Origin: Sclerodactyla briareus
Taxonomy: Eukaryota > Echinodermata > Holothuroidea > Dendrochirotida > Sclerodactylidae
Direction of reading: 5' to 3'
Assembly (NCBI GenBank): GCA_026419785.1
Contig: JAODTK010003554.1
Span: 1 to 64,000, forward strand
Length of the DNA: 64,000 bases
Part shown: piece after piece, positions 36,260 through 48,925 of the stretch
Numbering within the stretch: the stretch's first letter is position 1
Layout of the letters: every line of letters starts with the position of its first letter
Program-made: the position numbers and the translations under genes
The notes under the pieces: model-generated
The model's database searches: none
What the model saw: the letters and a program-made list of their open reading frames with translations, nothing else
What the model was told of the DNA's origin: nothing

Positions 36260-37320
36260 ACAAATAAAGATGTTGATCGTCCCTCCTGCTTTCTTTTTGG
36301 GGGATGTTGGGCAATTCATCATTATCCTGTAAAATGTTGTTATAAAAACTGCACTGTTCAAAAAGATGTTCTAATGATTAAAATTCATTTCTACTGCTTT
36401 GCAGATTTTATGACCATAATCCTTTCTGTACCGTTGTTGCCCACTAGGTACATACTTTTCATCACTCTATAAAACAAGTAAGTCATTTTGTATGTGGATA
36501 TGTTTACTATATTGTTGGATATGGTCTTTTTGGACTTTTTAAAAAAGACGTAACAAATGAGAATCCTCTCGTCCTCTATATTTCCAAAAATTAAGACGAT
36601 CAACATGTTTTATTTTTTACTTGGCTTAAGGCGTAGGTTAATTAAAAAAAAAAAGGTACTTACCGAATTTGATGGAGCAATAGGTCGCCAAGTGAAGCTG
36701 AATTTTAGCCTAAAAAAGGCGCGGTATTCCCCGGAAACGCCGTAAAACCCCCCCCCCCCATCCCATAAAACCAAACGGTCACACCACGTTCATGACACGT
36801 CATGGCAAGCCATGTGCGCGTCCCAAAACCCTTTGTCTGGAACCCGCGGAAAGTCTCTGTTCCTGGCGCGAAACCATGTCACGAAGAGGTCACAAACTTT
36901 ATGAACCAACCAGCACTCCCCGCTACCTATCAATATTCAGTAGCGACTTCCATATATGGGAGTGCTCCTTGGACCACGGTTGCTGACCGGGCGACTGTTC
37001 ACTAATTTATGGCTTTTCGCTGTCAAGTCGCGGAACTGAGCGAAACAATAACTTAATTAAAGAACAGAGACCTCCCGCTGGCACCTGTTGACCATCCACT
37101 CCCCCTGCAAGCCGTATAATCATTAGCGCTTCATTTAACTTGACAGTTAACGTACACACGGCCGATTTGGGAACAATTTTATGACTGCACGGGATACCAT
37201 GCCCTCGTTATACCAACAGGACATCGACCCACTGTAAAGTGCCTACTAAAATATTTGACTGTGTATTAAGTATTACTCATATCACGATACGGGGAATCAA
37301 TTCAACAATAGGGGTAAAAC
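36260..37320. other. No recognisable gene
   Basis: Includes an A-run at 36,644-36,653 and a C-run at 36,749-36,758. Frames around 36.8-37.0 kb overlap in two registers and show no family resemblance. Confidence 0.4.
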
Positions 37321-37327
37321 GGGATCA

Positions 37328-37432
37328 TGGTGATTATTAATTAAATAATTAATAATATTGAGGATTTAATTAAATAATGTTAAGCTACACGTAATTAGGG
37401 TGATTATAATTAAATAATTAATAATATTATAG
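37328..37432 (+). repeat. AT-rich duplication rich in AATTAATTA
   Basis: 'ggtgattattaattaaataa' followed by 'ttaataatatt' is repeated about 71 bp later as 'gggtgattataattaaataa' plus 'ttaataatatt'. The segments are near-palindromic (TTAATTAA type) and could form hairpins. Flanking 'gaggatttaattaaataatg' adds a third partial copy. Confidence 0.7.
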
Positions 37433-37439
37433 TAAGATG

Positions 37440-38915
37440 ATGCCAACCATCTTACATTCCTCCTGTTTTTGTGTTGACGTCCACGTCAACAAGCACATGC
37501 ACTGGTTCACTCTGGCCACAGCAAAACAATAATAATTTGATGATACCCGACTCATTCATAACGACACGACGATACATAATATACCTTCAAAACACATATC
37601 TCTCTGACTTTACGGGGATTTACCAAACAGACCGCAATACGGCTGCGCAGAGCTAAAACATTGGCTTCGGTGCATTATAAGCTTCAAATGTATAATTCTC
37701 AGATACATCATCATTTTCAGTATTGTAAAAGAATTGAAAGTCTTCTGGAAATATTAATGACCAAAATACGGGCGATCTTTCGCGGAATCTCTTCAGGGTT
37801 GCGTACATCATACCAACGTTGTGTGCTACTGATGACTGACACCTACGTCACCTGAATCGTAATGAGCAGAATCCTATTTTCGGGGAATTTGTCAAACAAA
37901 GTCCTGGAGACAATATGGTACTATTCGATTGTGGTATATACTGGAGAGTTATAGCCCCCTCTATTTTAGGTACTGCTTCTTCATATCATCTGCTTTTAGC
38001 AGGCTAGTCAGTACTGGGCTAGTAAATTGTGGTGATTAGTACAGCTTTAAGTAAAGTTGAGTGAAGGGACGCTCCACTGAAGATATTTTCCCAAGTCATG
38101 TATGATAGATCTACATACAGTACGATTTCTCATCAGATGATGCAAGCAGTAACCAGTAACCAGTAACCATTAACTGCCACATTACTGCGACTCATGTTAC
38201 ATCAACTCAGGTTACAGTTTTTTCAATGGCTTATCAAGTCATTCCTGAAGAAAAAATGTGAACAATTAGAATAATCTTGCTAATGAGCTAAACAATAAAT
38301 TATATAAATAGGCACTATTATGCAGCTTTATTAGTCAAATCTCTACCCAATATATAATCAGGTTGTGTTCACCCAACCAGATACCACCTACAAAATCACA
38401 TAGAATCAGTCTTACCATCCGAATAAATCTTGACCCTGAATCCATGATGCAACACATTGAAACTAAAAGTGAACCATAATTGCCAGGTTTCAGAGATTTA
38501 GTGGAATTATGCAAATTAGATGCATTGAATGGCGTCCACTGACTTTGGATCTTTGTTCAAGCATTTTTGGGACAGAGGTTAACCATTTAGACAACTTAAT
38601 TAGCATATTTTATGGCGGAAACTAACATACATCTCCAGTCATTTCCTGCACTTATGTAATCAATAAAATAACCATATCACCTATAGTTCATCTGTAAATT
38701 GGCCTAACGACCCTGAACGCATAAGTACTAACTTAGATAGTTACCCCAACCAAATTAGTGGAATTTTTGCCCAAATCTAATTCAGATCTTACTCCCCCCC
38801 CTCCGATACTACATACAAAATTTGTCTATTCAGACTCCTGCTGTGATGAAGTATCCAATCTACCTTGCATGCTCTACTTATGTCTACTTGTAAGAGGACT
38901 GCTGAAGATTCAGCT
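37440..38915. other. No recognisable gene
   Basis: No exon, RNA gene or major repeat was recognised. There is a short 'cagtaac' triplication at 38,155-38,172. Confidence 0.45.
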
Positions 38916-38919
38916 ACCA

Positions 38920-38994
38920 ACAGGTCATCTAGTATTGCAGTCCTTGACCACACTATTCAGGTCATTAGTATTGCAGTCCTTGACCACACTATTC
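38920..38994 (+). repeat. ~36-bp tandem duplication
   Basis: 'agtattgcagtccttgacca' plus 'cactattc' appears twice, 36 bp apart, almost identical. A recent short duplication, or an assembly stutter. Confidence 0.85.
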
Positions 38995-39195
38995 CCTCCC
39001 TGTTTTGCTGCATACTGAATAGAACAATCTAGTTGCTTGAATGTATCCGAATCAGGCACAAAAAAAAACAACCTTCTGCTTTCGGATGTATCACCATATC
39101 AACTAAGAAGAAGAAGACCTCGGTTGTGGAATGGGAAGTTCCTAAATTTACACTACATTAGGCCTAACTTATTAAAAGGGAGGCGGAAGAAGAGG

Positions 39196-39450
39196 CTGAC
39201 ATTATTTGTCATTTTTTGACAAGTTGCGATCGTAATCACTTACGAAGCTCCGACCAGGGCCACTAGTTTATGGATGGTTGACCTAGCTTGTATAAATCAA
39301 TACGAAGTAAATTACCGACACAACCTGACATTATTTGTCATTTTTTGACAAGTGGCGATCGTATTCACTTACGAAGATCCGACCAGGCCACTAGTTTATG
39401 GATGGTTGACCTAGCCTGTATAATCAATACGAAGTAAATTAATGACACAA
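39196..39450 (+). repeat. 129-bp tandem duplication
   Basis: Two copies (39,196-39,324 and 39,325-39,450) of a unit beginning 'ctgacattatttgtcatttt' and ending 'tacgaagtaaatta.cgacacaa', with about 95% identity. The unit opens with the small inverted motif 'tgacattatttgtca'. Confidence 0.9.
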
Positions 39451-39454
39451 TGGA

Positions 39455-40400
39455 CGAGAAAACTACTTAAATTAAACAAGACTTCAGGAACTGCTGATAG
39501 GCCTATATAATTTATACAATTGTCTGAATCCGATCTGACAAACTTTTCTAATGTATAACATGGTTTTAGGTAGAAAATTCACGCAAAAATATCGGACCGT
39601 TCCGATGCTCACACGCGTCAAACCACACAGGTTCTTAGGCTACGTTGACTTGTGCTGTAGTAATCGTAATACTTAGGCCTAGTTCTTAACAGTATTATAT
39701 AGGCTTATACGTTCAACGCTACGAAGTACGAAACCTTCTGCCTCAAACCTTCGCTGCAAATTGCTCCGAAATCCTTGGGTTCAATAAACTATTGTTCCCG
39801 ATCTTTCTCTGTAGTTCACATCTCACTATTAGAAGGAGTATTCATTCCATGATTATTCCGTAGAACGATAAATATCAAGTGTCACTTTCGAATGACTGCG
39901 CGATCGTCTCGCTCCGGCTGTGACGTACGGTCGGTATATGCAGTCGGTACCTCTACAGTACAGCTGGATTGCGAGGGTCTCAGATCACTCGCAGCGAGTG
40001 GCCGCGTTTCTTCGGACCTCGTATATACTGTATATACCGTATCTACCAGGTAGAGCGGACAAAAACCGAGGGGGTTTGTTATTGCGTCACATAACCGTTG
40101 AAGGCACGTACGGTTTGTATTAACTCTATCTGGTAATTACCAAACCAAAGTCACCACTTCGAAAGAACGCACCATAAATTGCGAGGTAAGATCTCCGAGT
40201 GAATTATGGGAGAAATGAAAAGGATCATGGGAAATATGTCAACTTTTCCATGGAATCAACCTTAAACTACCTCAGATAACATGACATGTAAATTTTGTGA
40301 ACATGTCATGAAGAAGCACTTGTTGAGAAAAACATGAGAATGCCAATTTGAGAAACAGTCCAGTCCTTCATAGCAGAAAATGCATTTTGTAGATTTAAAC
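39455..40400. other. No recognisable gene
   Basis: No exon or repeat copy was assigned. A pseudo-symmetric 'tatatactgtatataccgta' occurs near 40,022-40,042. Confidence 0.4.
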
Positions 40401-40404
40401 AAAA

Positions 40405-40937
40405 TAATCCCTTATTCCTCTTTAATAACCTTTGACCTTGACCTTCACAAGGTCAAAGTTGTCCCAGGGGTCAATGAACATTGTTCCCAAGTTCGGTCCA
40501 CATTCATCAAAGCATGACCGTTTAGGGGCAGGATATTTCTTTTCACCAGATGTCACTGTTTTAACTCTAATGGCATTATATGACGTTCCATCCAAAATTT
40601 GTGTAAATCTGAAGGAGGCGCTACCCAATGCATAGACTGAGTTTCAAGACAATCTAATGCTTTTTGTAGGAGAGATACATTTTGTAGTTAGAACAGAAGG
40701 CCCAATTGTGATGCTTTTATGACCTTTGACCTTGACCTTACAAAGGGTCATAATTCCTATTGGGTCAATATCATTATGTTTCATTTTGGCAACATCAATC
40801 AACGATTGATCGATTGGCAGCCAAAAGTCAAAAAAAAAGAAGAACCAAGAGTCAATGTGGACACACAGGAATTGGTAGATAGAATGCATGGGCATCACAA
40901 TAGCTTCAACCAGTTTAGCTGGTTTAAGCTATAAATA
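40405..40937 (+). repeat. Dispersed element B, two tandem sub-units
   Basis: 'gacctttgaccttgacctt' opens sub-units at about 40,429 and 40,722 (period ~290 bp), each followed by 'caaggtcaaag' or similar, '(gg)gtcaatga', 'gtccacattcatcaaagca' and a decaying tail ending 'gtttaagctataaat'. The first opening forms an 11-bp inverted repeat CTTTGACCTTG/CAAGGTCAAAG. The block also occurs near 35.2, 43.6 and 56.7 kb. Confidence 0.75.
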
Positions 40938-40939
40938 AA

Positions 40940-43500
40940 ATAGGGACCTTGTACTTCATCCATGAAGATCACAAATACGTGATGTTTTCATCCCTGGGGT
41001 CGAGTTCTCGTGTTTACAGGTGAATTTGCACCAAAATATTTATTTTCCACAAGATGTGTATTTTTCACCAAAATAACTCTCGAAACACCCCAAAGACACA
41101 GGAGTTCCTCTACTTCCCCCATAAGAACGTTGATCTCCATTTTTTTCAGACTGGTGACCCCCAGATACCTCTGACTTGACCCCGCCCCCACAAAATAGGG
41201 TTCAATGAACCATCATGGGATACACATATTAGGTAACCAGCTTCATCCAGGGGGTCGATATCGTGTTTACATGCTAATGTGGTCAAATCTATTTGTTTCT
41301 TCTCAAGATAATCATTTTTGACATAAAATTCACCCCATCTACCCCCAAACCGATAGGGTTCCAGTATCCCCATTGAGGGAAGCTACACACCAGATCTCAA
41401 CTTGATCAGACCAACAATTCGGACTCATCGTGTTTACCAGGTTAAGTGTTGACTCTGGTGACATCAGATAACCGCTATCTCTGACTGACCCCCCCCCCCC
41501 TAAAGAAAATAATAAAATGAAATAAAGTTAACTCAACATGCGGAAACACACCTATCAATAATAAACATATTCCATCAGGGGGGTAGCGTTACCGTGCTTA
41601 CAAGAGAAATTTCGACAGATAGATAAGATTTTCCACTAAACGTTTTTTTTTTTATTTTTAACCAAACGTTTCGATCCCCTAAAACTAATAGAGTTCCACA
41701 CCAAGAAGCCCAACATCAATTTCAACTTCATCGAACCAAACAATTCTGGGACTATCGTGTTCAAAGATTTTCAGACTTTGAGACCTCAACTGATGTACCG
41801 TGACCTGACCCACACAAAAATAGGGTTTCATGGACTCATCATGGGGAACACACATATGAGTACAAAGCTCCTCCACGGGGTTCGACGTATCGTTGTTAAT
41901 GGCCAATTGGTTTCACACAAGGATGTTTCTCAGAATTTCTATTCATTCTATTCTATTTTGCCGCTGGTGACCTCAGATGGACGCTTGACCTGTCCCTCCC
42001 GAAAAAAAATGTAGGTGTTCATGTACTCTTTTTGGGGAACACACATATTGAGTAGGAAGCTCATCCAGTTTCGTGGTTTACAATTTGGGCCAAATTTTGT
42101 CAAATATTGATTTTTCGAGATTTTTCTTGACCATAAATTAAATCTGATCTTACACTAAAAACAATTAGGGTCCTCTACTTTACACAAGAAAACCGAATAT
42201 ATAATTTCAACTTGATTGAACCAACAATTCTGGACTAAGCGTGTTAACAAGGTTTTCAAACTTTGACTCCTGGTGACCCCAGATGACCGCCGACCTCCCA
42301 CAGGAGAAGAAAAATAGGGGACCAGTACTCACATTGGAGAACACAAATATTGAGTGCGGCCTATTTCCTTGGGGTCGAGTTATCGTGTTAATAATAATAA
42401 GATGATTAAGTGCTGATATAGCGTTCTTTTTCGACGGCGTGATCAATCGCCTTCACCAGATATCACCCCTGATCATTAGTGACTCGTCACACCTTTACTA
42501 TATATTATAGCACGCACATCTTTCTTGTCACTCCCGAACAACGCAATCTTCAGTGCGCCATTGCGTGTCCCCGCTGGGAATTTAAATAGGGTGCAGCCAC
42601 ATACGACGCTGGCATCCTAATTTACATGGCACTCACAATGTCACCATTTTTACATGGGGGTAAAGTGGCCGGTTGAGGAGATATGCCTTGTCTAAAGGCA
42701 CTACGGAAAAGCACGAGGGCTTTGTGGGATTCGAACTCACGATCTTCGAATCCCAAGTCTGGAGCTCTGCCGACTGCGCGAAACCGCCTCCTCACAAGGT
42801 GTATACAAGGAGAATTAGCCCAAAATGTTGATTTCAAATTTTTTGCCAAAAGTACCATCCAAAACAAACACCACACAAAATGATAATCATCATAAGAAAG
42901 CTTCATAAACAAATGCCAACTTGATCGAACCAACCATTCTGGACTCGTGTTCACAAAGTCTTCAGACTTTGACCATGGTGACCTCAGATGATCTTGTCTG
43001 ACCCCCCTCCCCCCCCCCCCCCCCCCCCGCCGGAAAAAAAAAATAGGGACCATGTACTCATCATGGAGAACACACATATTGAGTACAAGCTACGACATCG
43101 TTCCATGCTAAATTTGGTCAAAGATGATTTTTCTCAAAATGTCTATTTTTGACCAAAAACTGACCCCCGATCTACACCGAGCCGATAGGAACCATACACA
43201 AGATTTCAACTCGATCGGACTAACTATTCTGGACTTATGTGTTTACAATTAGGTTTTCAGATGTTTACCTCTTATGACATCAGATGACCGCTGACTTGAC
43301 CCACAAGAAAATAAAATGAATAGGGAATGAACAGGAAAATGAACATGGGAAACACACATCCAAAATAAACCTCACTATCGATATGGGATAGAGTTATCGT
43401 GCTTACAAGATAAATTTGGGCAAATATTGATTTTTCACGGAATGTATATTTTTTTCCCTAAACATTACCCTGTTCTACAATTTGAATTGGAATTGCCTAC
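40940..43500 (+). repeat. Family A array, plus orientation, with SINE
   Basis: About eight units. From about 42.24 to 43.48 kb the unit variants and the SINE insertion run collinear with 9.75-10.97 kb. Shared variants are 'gagtgcg.cct.ttccttgg', 'gatctacaccgagcc', 'ccacaagaaaa.taaaa' and 'caatatggatag(a/t)' before 'gagttatcgtgcttacaaga'. This block is therefore a paralogous copy of that part of the first array. Confidence 0.85.
42389..42795 (-). repeat. tRNA-derived SINE, copy 2
   Basis: The best preserved copy. On the minus strand the tRNA-like head (complement of 'gggattcgaactcacgatc' and 'agctctgccgactgcgc') is at the right, the body includes 'gatcattagtgactcgtcac', and the (ATA)-type tail is at the left ('ataataataa'). 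It is inserted in a family A unit after 'tatcgtgtta', as in copy 1. Confidence 0.85.
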
Positions 43501-43599
43501 TCCCCCCCCTCCAATGACCCTCCACCTTCAATTCCTGAACAACGCAATGGGTACACTAGTAAATGTTACAACTTGTCAGGTATCATCGCAATCCGACCT

Positions 43600-43985
43600 G
43601 ATCTGCAGGAGAAGTAGCGCTTTGCAGTTTCACATGTTGGCTCATTGTGCCCCTTCAATACAATTGACATTGACCTCTATGTGGTCAACGATGACCCATC
43701 AGCAAATAAACATTGTGACCAAGTTTGGTCAAGATCCATCAAAGCACGAACATTTTGTGGCAAAAAAAGCAAAAGTTTCTGATGGACGGAGGAATGACAG
43801 ACAGAAAGGCACCACAATAGCTTTACAAGCATAGCTTGTTTGAATTTAAAATTGGCAAACTGGTGGTCCTAAGATTCCATATTGTAGATTAGCCAATACA
43901 CAACGAGAGTTTCAGTATATTTGGCCAATTATTTCGAATAGTTTGCTAACATCACTAAAAGAAACTTACAATTCCTTCGAGCGGG
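43600..43985 (+). repeat. Fragments of element B and element G
   Basis: 43,640-43,835 matches element B ('cattgtg.ccccttcaat', 'gaccaagtttggtcaagatc', 'catcaaagcacgaa'). 43,855-43,985 matches element G at 21,505 ('tggcaaactggtggt', 'ttccatattgtagatta', 'tagtttgctaacatcact'). Confidence 0.65.
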
Positions 43986-44274
43986 ATCTCAAGACAAATA
44001 TCTATTGCAAGATTACGAAGGAGTCAATTTGACGTTTGAGGTTCCTATATTTTGTTATTTTATAATTTCTTTCCCTTATTGTTTTGCCTCTCACGAGCCT
44101 TCAGTAGTTTGCCGGTAAAACTCAAAAATTGTGTTCATTTTCGGTAAGTTTGTATTTGTGGTTTCATCATTCTAAACATGGTCATGTGAGGACTTTTTTG
44201 TATTATATTTAACGTACATAGCCGGGTTGTTGACTAAATCAAATAAAAGACTCTTTCGGTAAGTTTTCCGTCTT

Positions 44275-44400
44275 AATAATACCCAGTGAACTGATAACCT
44301 CAGACGACCGCTGACCTGGCCCCCTCCCCTCACAAAATGTTCATGTACTCATCTTGGGGACACACATAATGAGAAGAAGCTTCATCCATAGAGACTATGC
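44275..44400 (+). repeat. Family A fragment
   Basis: 'aacctcagacgaccgctgac', 'cacaaaatgttcatgtactc' and 'agcttcatcc' mark a truncated unit, followed by a G-run at 44,427-44,442. Confidence 0.75.
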
Positions 44401-44739
44401 ATTTTACTGACTATTCTCAGAGTATGGGGGGGGGGGGGGGGGTATCATTCCGATGACAAGTGTATCAGTCCATATATAAAGCCAATGCAACAGTTGTTGG
44501 GTAAATTCAAAGAACCATCTAAAATCTTTTCAAGCGTCTAATCATTGGAATGCATCGCTGTTGTCCACGAGAACCTCGGAATCTATCTCTGTAGTTTTAA
44601 ATCAAGGCGCAAGTCACATATTTTTTTTCACATAGGGCTTTTCCTGAGGATCCGTACTTCCGTAGTGCTCCCCACTCTTATTTAGCGCTATATGAATGCT
44701 TCATTTATTATTATTTTGTTTTTCCACAAGCCTTCTCAG
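44401..44739. repeat. SINE/LINE tail fragment
   Basis: Near 44,680-44,720 'ttatttagcgctatatgaat' and 'cttcatttattattatt' resemble the 3' tail common to local non-LTR elements. It may be the 3' end of the minus-strand LINE fragment that follows. No gene was seen. Confidence 0.5.
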
Positions 44740-45215
44740 CTGGAGTTATCGTGCTGACTTCGGGAACCTACTCGGTTCGTGGGAAGTCAGTCCAGCACAT
44801 TCCGGATCATGTTGGCAGTTCCGAGAATGGCTTGCTTGATCAGTGTTGTTGTCTTGGGTACTCCTGGGATTTTGTGCATGTCCAACCTTACGGTCCCTTG
44901 CTCACTGACTGCCCCTAATGACCCCACCACGATCGGCACCACTTCTGCTTTTACGTTCCACATTCTCTGGAGTTCCAATCTCAGATCCTGGTATTTCTGG
45001 ATCTTTTCTGTTTTTTGTTCTGCACATTTCTGTCCAGTGGAACAGCTACATCTATTATTGTAGCTCGATTTTCCGTTTTATCCAGGACGATTATGTCCGG
45101 TGATCTGGCTGTAATGACTCGATCTGTTCTTACTTCGAAGTCCCAGAGTATTTTCAAATTTGGTGTGCCTACCTCTGCCTCTGGGCTGTGCATAGTCATG
45201 CGTCGTCTTCGATGA
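44740..45215 (-). pseudogene. Non-LTR retrotransposon C-terminal endonuclease-like fragment
   Basis: Minus-strand frames 45,199-44,981 and 44,978-44,787 are one protein broken by a single indel in an A-run near 45,010. It reads 'WDFEVRTDRVITARSPDIIV', 'IIDVAVPLDRNVQ', then in the next frame 'EKIQKYQDLRLELQRMWNVK', 'VVPIVVGSLGAVS' and 'LGTANMIRNVL'. The spacing Pro-Asp-(14 residues)-Asp fits the PD...D signature of restriction-like endonucleases at the C-terminus of some non-LTR elements. Only the last ~135 residues are present, typical of 5' truncation on insertion. Confidence 0.75.
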
Positions 45216-46205
45216 CAATCCCGTATTATGATTATTATTATTATAGATTTTCTGAAGGCCTTACATTAACTCAGTTAAAAAGGTTTATGGCTATATTAAT
45301 ATAGTGTTGTAACAAAACATTGATCGTAGGTCAAGAAGACTACATGCATACATACTACCTAATAACCCACCCAATCCTCATAGAGAACATTAATGCTTCT
45401 CAAGACATCAAACTAATGCAGAATCTGCTTCTCCCAGGGTTGCCAGATGTTTGAAGACAGAACTTGCCAAATTACCCACCAATTATTGTAACAACTTGCT
45501 CACAGTGAGACTGAATTCTCTTGGGAGAACATTTAACATCAAATATCACATTGTTGCTCTTGTGGTTACCCATTTTCCTGGACGAAAATGATTGTACATG
45601 CTGTGTATTATGCATTCTCATTAAAAGGGGATAGTTTGCACCAAAAAATGCCTGAAATAATGCCGGAACTATATAAAAAAAAATAATGCCAGATGCCAAT
45701 TCTGCCTGCCTAACCTCATTAAATGTTCATTTCCCTCTTTTTGCCATTACAAATTTCAGGCTGGCAACCCAGGTTCCACCTAGGAACTCAAACCTAACCA
45801 TGATAAACACAGAACAGTGGACCTTGGAATGTCAGACTGGCAACCCAGGCTCCCACACTGAGCAAATCTACCCAACCACACATTATAGAAACTGAACAGT
45901 GCACGGAACATCTGTGTTAGGTGCTGTGGACCTGCATATTTGTAGACCTGGGATTCATATCCAGCATGTATACCACCAGCTACGCAGTGAAGACATTTTA
46001 TAACAAAGAAAATAGTCCCAACAAAAGGATACCTATTTCTTTTGTACCACCATTTATTTATTCATTTCAGGTTTCTAATATATGAAGATATGATAACTAG
46101 TGTTAGATTCATCAGTTGAAAATAGATGTCGCAATAGGAGCAAGTAGTTGATACAATTACTGCCTCAACAACAAGTATGTTGTCTTCAAGCTTGAACAGT
46201 TACAG
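45216..46205. other. No recognisable gene
   Basis: A (TTA)n tract at 45,228-45,246 and scattered duplicated phrases ('ggcaacccaggttccac' and 'ggcaacccaggctcccac', 45,764 and 45,838) are the only structure noted. Confidence 0.4.
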
Positions 46206-46210
46206 GTTCT

Positions 46211-46777
46211 TTAAAGTACAATGGTCGTGAAAAAACAACTTGTCATAATTTTGTTGGGAATGTTATCAAAAGATACAAATGGTCACTTAAATTGCCAAAA
46301 TCTGACTTCAGTGAAAATAGGATTTTGTACCCGTACAGATGGTCACTTGTGATGTTACGAGGGGCCTTTCTGCTAGATTGTGCCACAAACTGTTGTATCC
46401 AAACATGCCGCATCAAAAAGTGTTGAATTAACTCAGCACGCCCGAGAATAGGCACTGACGTGACGAGTATACGAGGTTCCCATTGGCGCGCACGTCTAAA
46501 TTCGTACGGAGAAATCTGTACTGAAACAACGCAAACTCACGCATCTGTTTCTCTGAAGCCCGTTCCAATGCGACGTTTGTTAGGCGTTTGGCTTTGCATT
46601 TTCTAGAATATTGCATTTTGGCTGGTTCTGGCCAATGCAATATTTATAAAGTACTTTGGCCAATAAAACATTGTACACACCATAAATCAAATGATTTTTT
46701 GGTGGAAGCATTAATGTAATGTACAAGAACAGTCACTGATTTTGAAGCAAATTCATTTCGTGACCATTGTACTTTAA
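46211..46777. mobile_element. Candidate MITE with ~22-bp terminal inverted repeats
   Basis: The left end TTAAAGTACAATGGTC(GTGAAA) and the inverted right end TTAAAGTACAATGGTC(ACGAAA) share 16 identical bases and most of the next six, 567 bp apart. Both ends coincide with TTAA, the target of piggyBac-type elements, but the inner termini are not the usual CCC type. No transposase is encoded. A partial end-like sequence 'taaagtacaatgg' also occurs at 47,868-47,880. Confidence 0.55.
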
Positions 46778-46779
46778 TA

Positions 46780-48925
46780 TATGATAGGCACTATAAACTA
46801 CACATGTGTTTATGTGCCATTCAATAACCTACCTAATTATTACCCTCTTCAGTTGATGCGCACAGCTTTGGAAAGAATTTTCTGATCCGCTAGTGGTATA
46901 TTGTAGCAATTATATCCTTTGTTAGGTTGAGAATCAGGAGTAGGGATTAGGGTAGTATAGCGAACCACAGAAATTCCCCTGTGACAGTGTGCATCGAACC
47001 ATACTTTGCAACAGAGACTGAGAAGGTTCATATCAAATGCTAGAGAGTGGGTGATATTAAAATATTAAAATTATTATTATTGGATGACATCAACGCCTAA
47101 TCAATTTTGATGCATCTATTCGAAATATTTCAGCTTTGCTGTAGTTGGACTGTGAGCAGGATCTGATGAATCTAGTCATGTGATCATGGGAGAACACAAG
47201 TGTAACATTCACCCTCTCTTCCTTGACTAGTGCTGAGAGGCGGGACGGCATTGACAGATTAGCTATCACAACTGGAAAGGCCCAATCTTATTAAAATAAC
47301 TACCAATTCTGAACGGTGACAAACTGTCCAAAGGAACTAACAGCCCACTGACCGCCTCAAAACAGGTTCTGGCAAGGTCAGGAAGTGCATAATCCCTCAC
47401 TGAAAGGAGTAAAGAGAGATAAGGGGTCCAAGGAGCAGTGCAGGGGTTTCAAGGAGGAAGGGGGGGGGGGGGTGGGGTTGTAGGCATTTGTATGTTCAGA
47501 AGCATCAGAGAGTGTTACTGACATGCTCTATCCGCAGTTTTCCTTCTTTTCATGAGGAAATTTAGGGCACACCTAAAAGCTGGGGATTGTTCAGAGAGGC
47601 TTGCAATGCCTGCGGGCCTACCCCATCCAGTGCAAGCCAGGGAGACTCGAGAATCCCATACTGTTGACAGCACAGTGACTCACACAGGATTTTTCAGCAG
47701 TGCTGTTGGACGATGCATATTTCCTAGAGTGTCTCACACTACCCACATGAGAAAGTGGGTACCTCGTGAAGTGGCTTGTGAAGAGTATTGCACCGTATGT
47801 GGCACCCATTGGAGAGTTCCCCAGAGGACATGATGAAGTAACATACTGAAAAATGTTGCATCGGTAGTAAAGTACAATGGTATGCAAACATAACTTTTGC
47901 TATTTTGGTGGTTATACTAGTATATATTAGGAAACGCAAACCTCAAAGAATTTCAGCCAATCCAGTGCGAAAAAGGAGATAATTTGTATTGTGCAATGTG
48001 CCCCGTGATGCCACAAGAGTGACGGGGACCCTTGTAATCCAAAACATGTATTTTCACCACCTAGTGACAAACGAGCTAACAATGGATCGTTGAAAAAACT
48101 TCTTTCACAAATATGGAAGAATAATCATTAATTTTAACTATGAATATTACCTTTTTTATGCATAATGGTGCAAAATACGGCATTTACTGTGGAAAGCACA
48201 TGGGCAACCTTGGCATCGTTATCTGAGGACGTCTCAGTTACAGGTGAAAATTCATTAAGGGAAAACATGCAGAATCGCCCAATTTTGGTTGGAGGTTTTG
48301 ACATGTCCCTCTTCCATCCGTGCCAAGTGAAAAATGATCTGTGCATGGCCATGTACTTAACAAGGAAGAGGTGAATGCTCTTTAATTACAGGTGCGACAG
48401 GTCATGATCACCAGGGGTGATATCTGAAAAAGCACTTTGGGCATGTCTTTGACGTTGGAAAGTGCTAAATACGCTCCAGATGTGTTATCTCTGACTGGAG
48501 CCACTCTAAAAGTATTGTAGTTCAAAAATATCTCAAGGTGAATGGGACAGCAAGTGAATGTAGTTGTTTGAAGCAATGGCATCCCTGCAAAAGCTCAGTT
48601 CAAGTGATAGCCTTTAAGGAATACTGTAAAATTTTAGACGAACAATAGTTAGTGGAAGAAGAGTGAAGTTTTCAAAGAAGTTTCCCAACAAGATATTAGA
48701 TTTCTGGGAAAGAACGACCTGCAGCTTTGTGCAATTCAAGGTGTAATAGTATCGGTATCAAAAATTCACATAAGGAACAACTTACAAGAATAAAAAATTA
48801 ATATCAAATCGTAAAATCCTTTGATTGAGGCACTTTTTTTTTCAATCATTTTTGGAATGAACTGCAGTTTATGGACGGTAATTTTTACAAGGCTGTATGT
48901 ATATCCATCCAACTTAAAGGGAATG
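46780..48925. other. No recognisable gene; probable 3' flank of CFAP58
   Basis: Includes a G-run at 47,460-47,471 and (TTA)n at 47,071-47,079. The part nearest 48,925 should hold the CFAP58 3' untranslated region on the minus strand, but I cannot place a polyadenylation signal. The plus-strand frame at 48,165-48,374 has no family resemblance. Confidence 0.4.

Noticed and set aside
47866-47880. Third terminus of the TTAA element
   Set aside because: Only about 13 bases match the 46-kb inverted ends and no partner end is nearby, so it may be coincidence.
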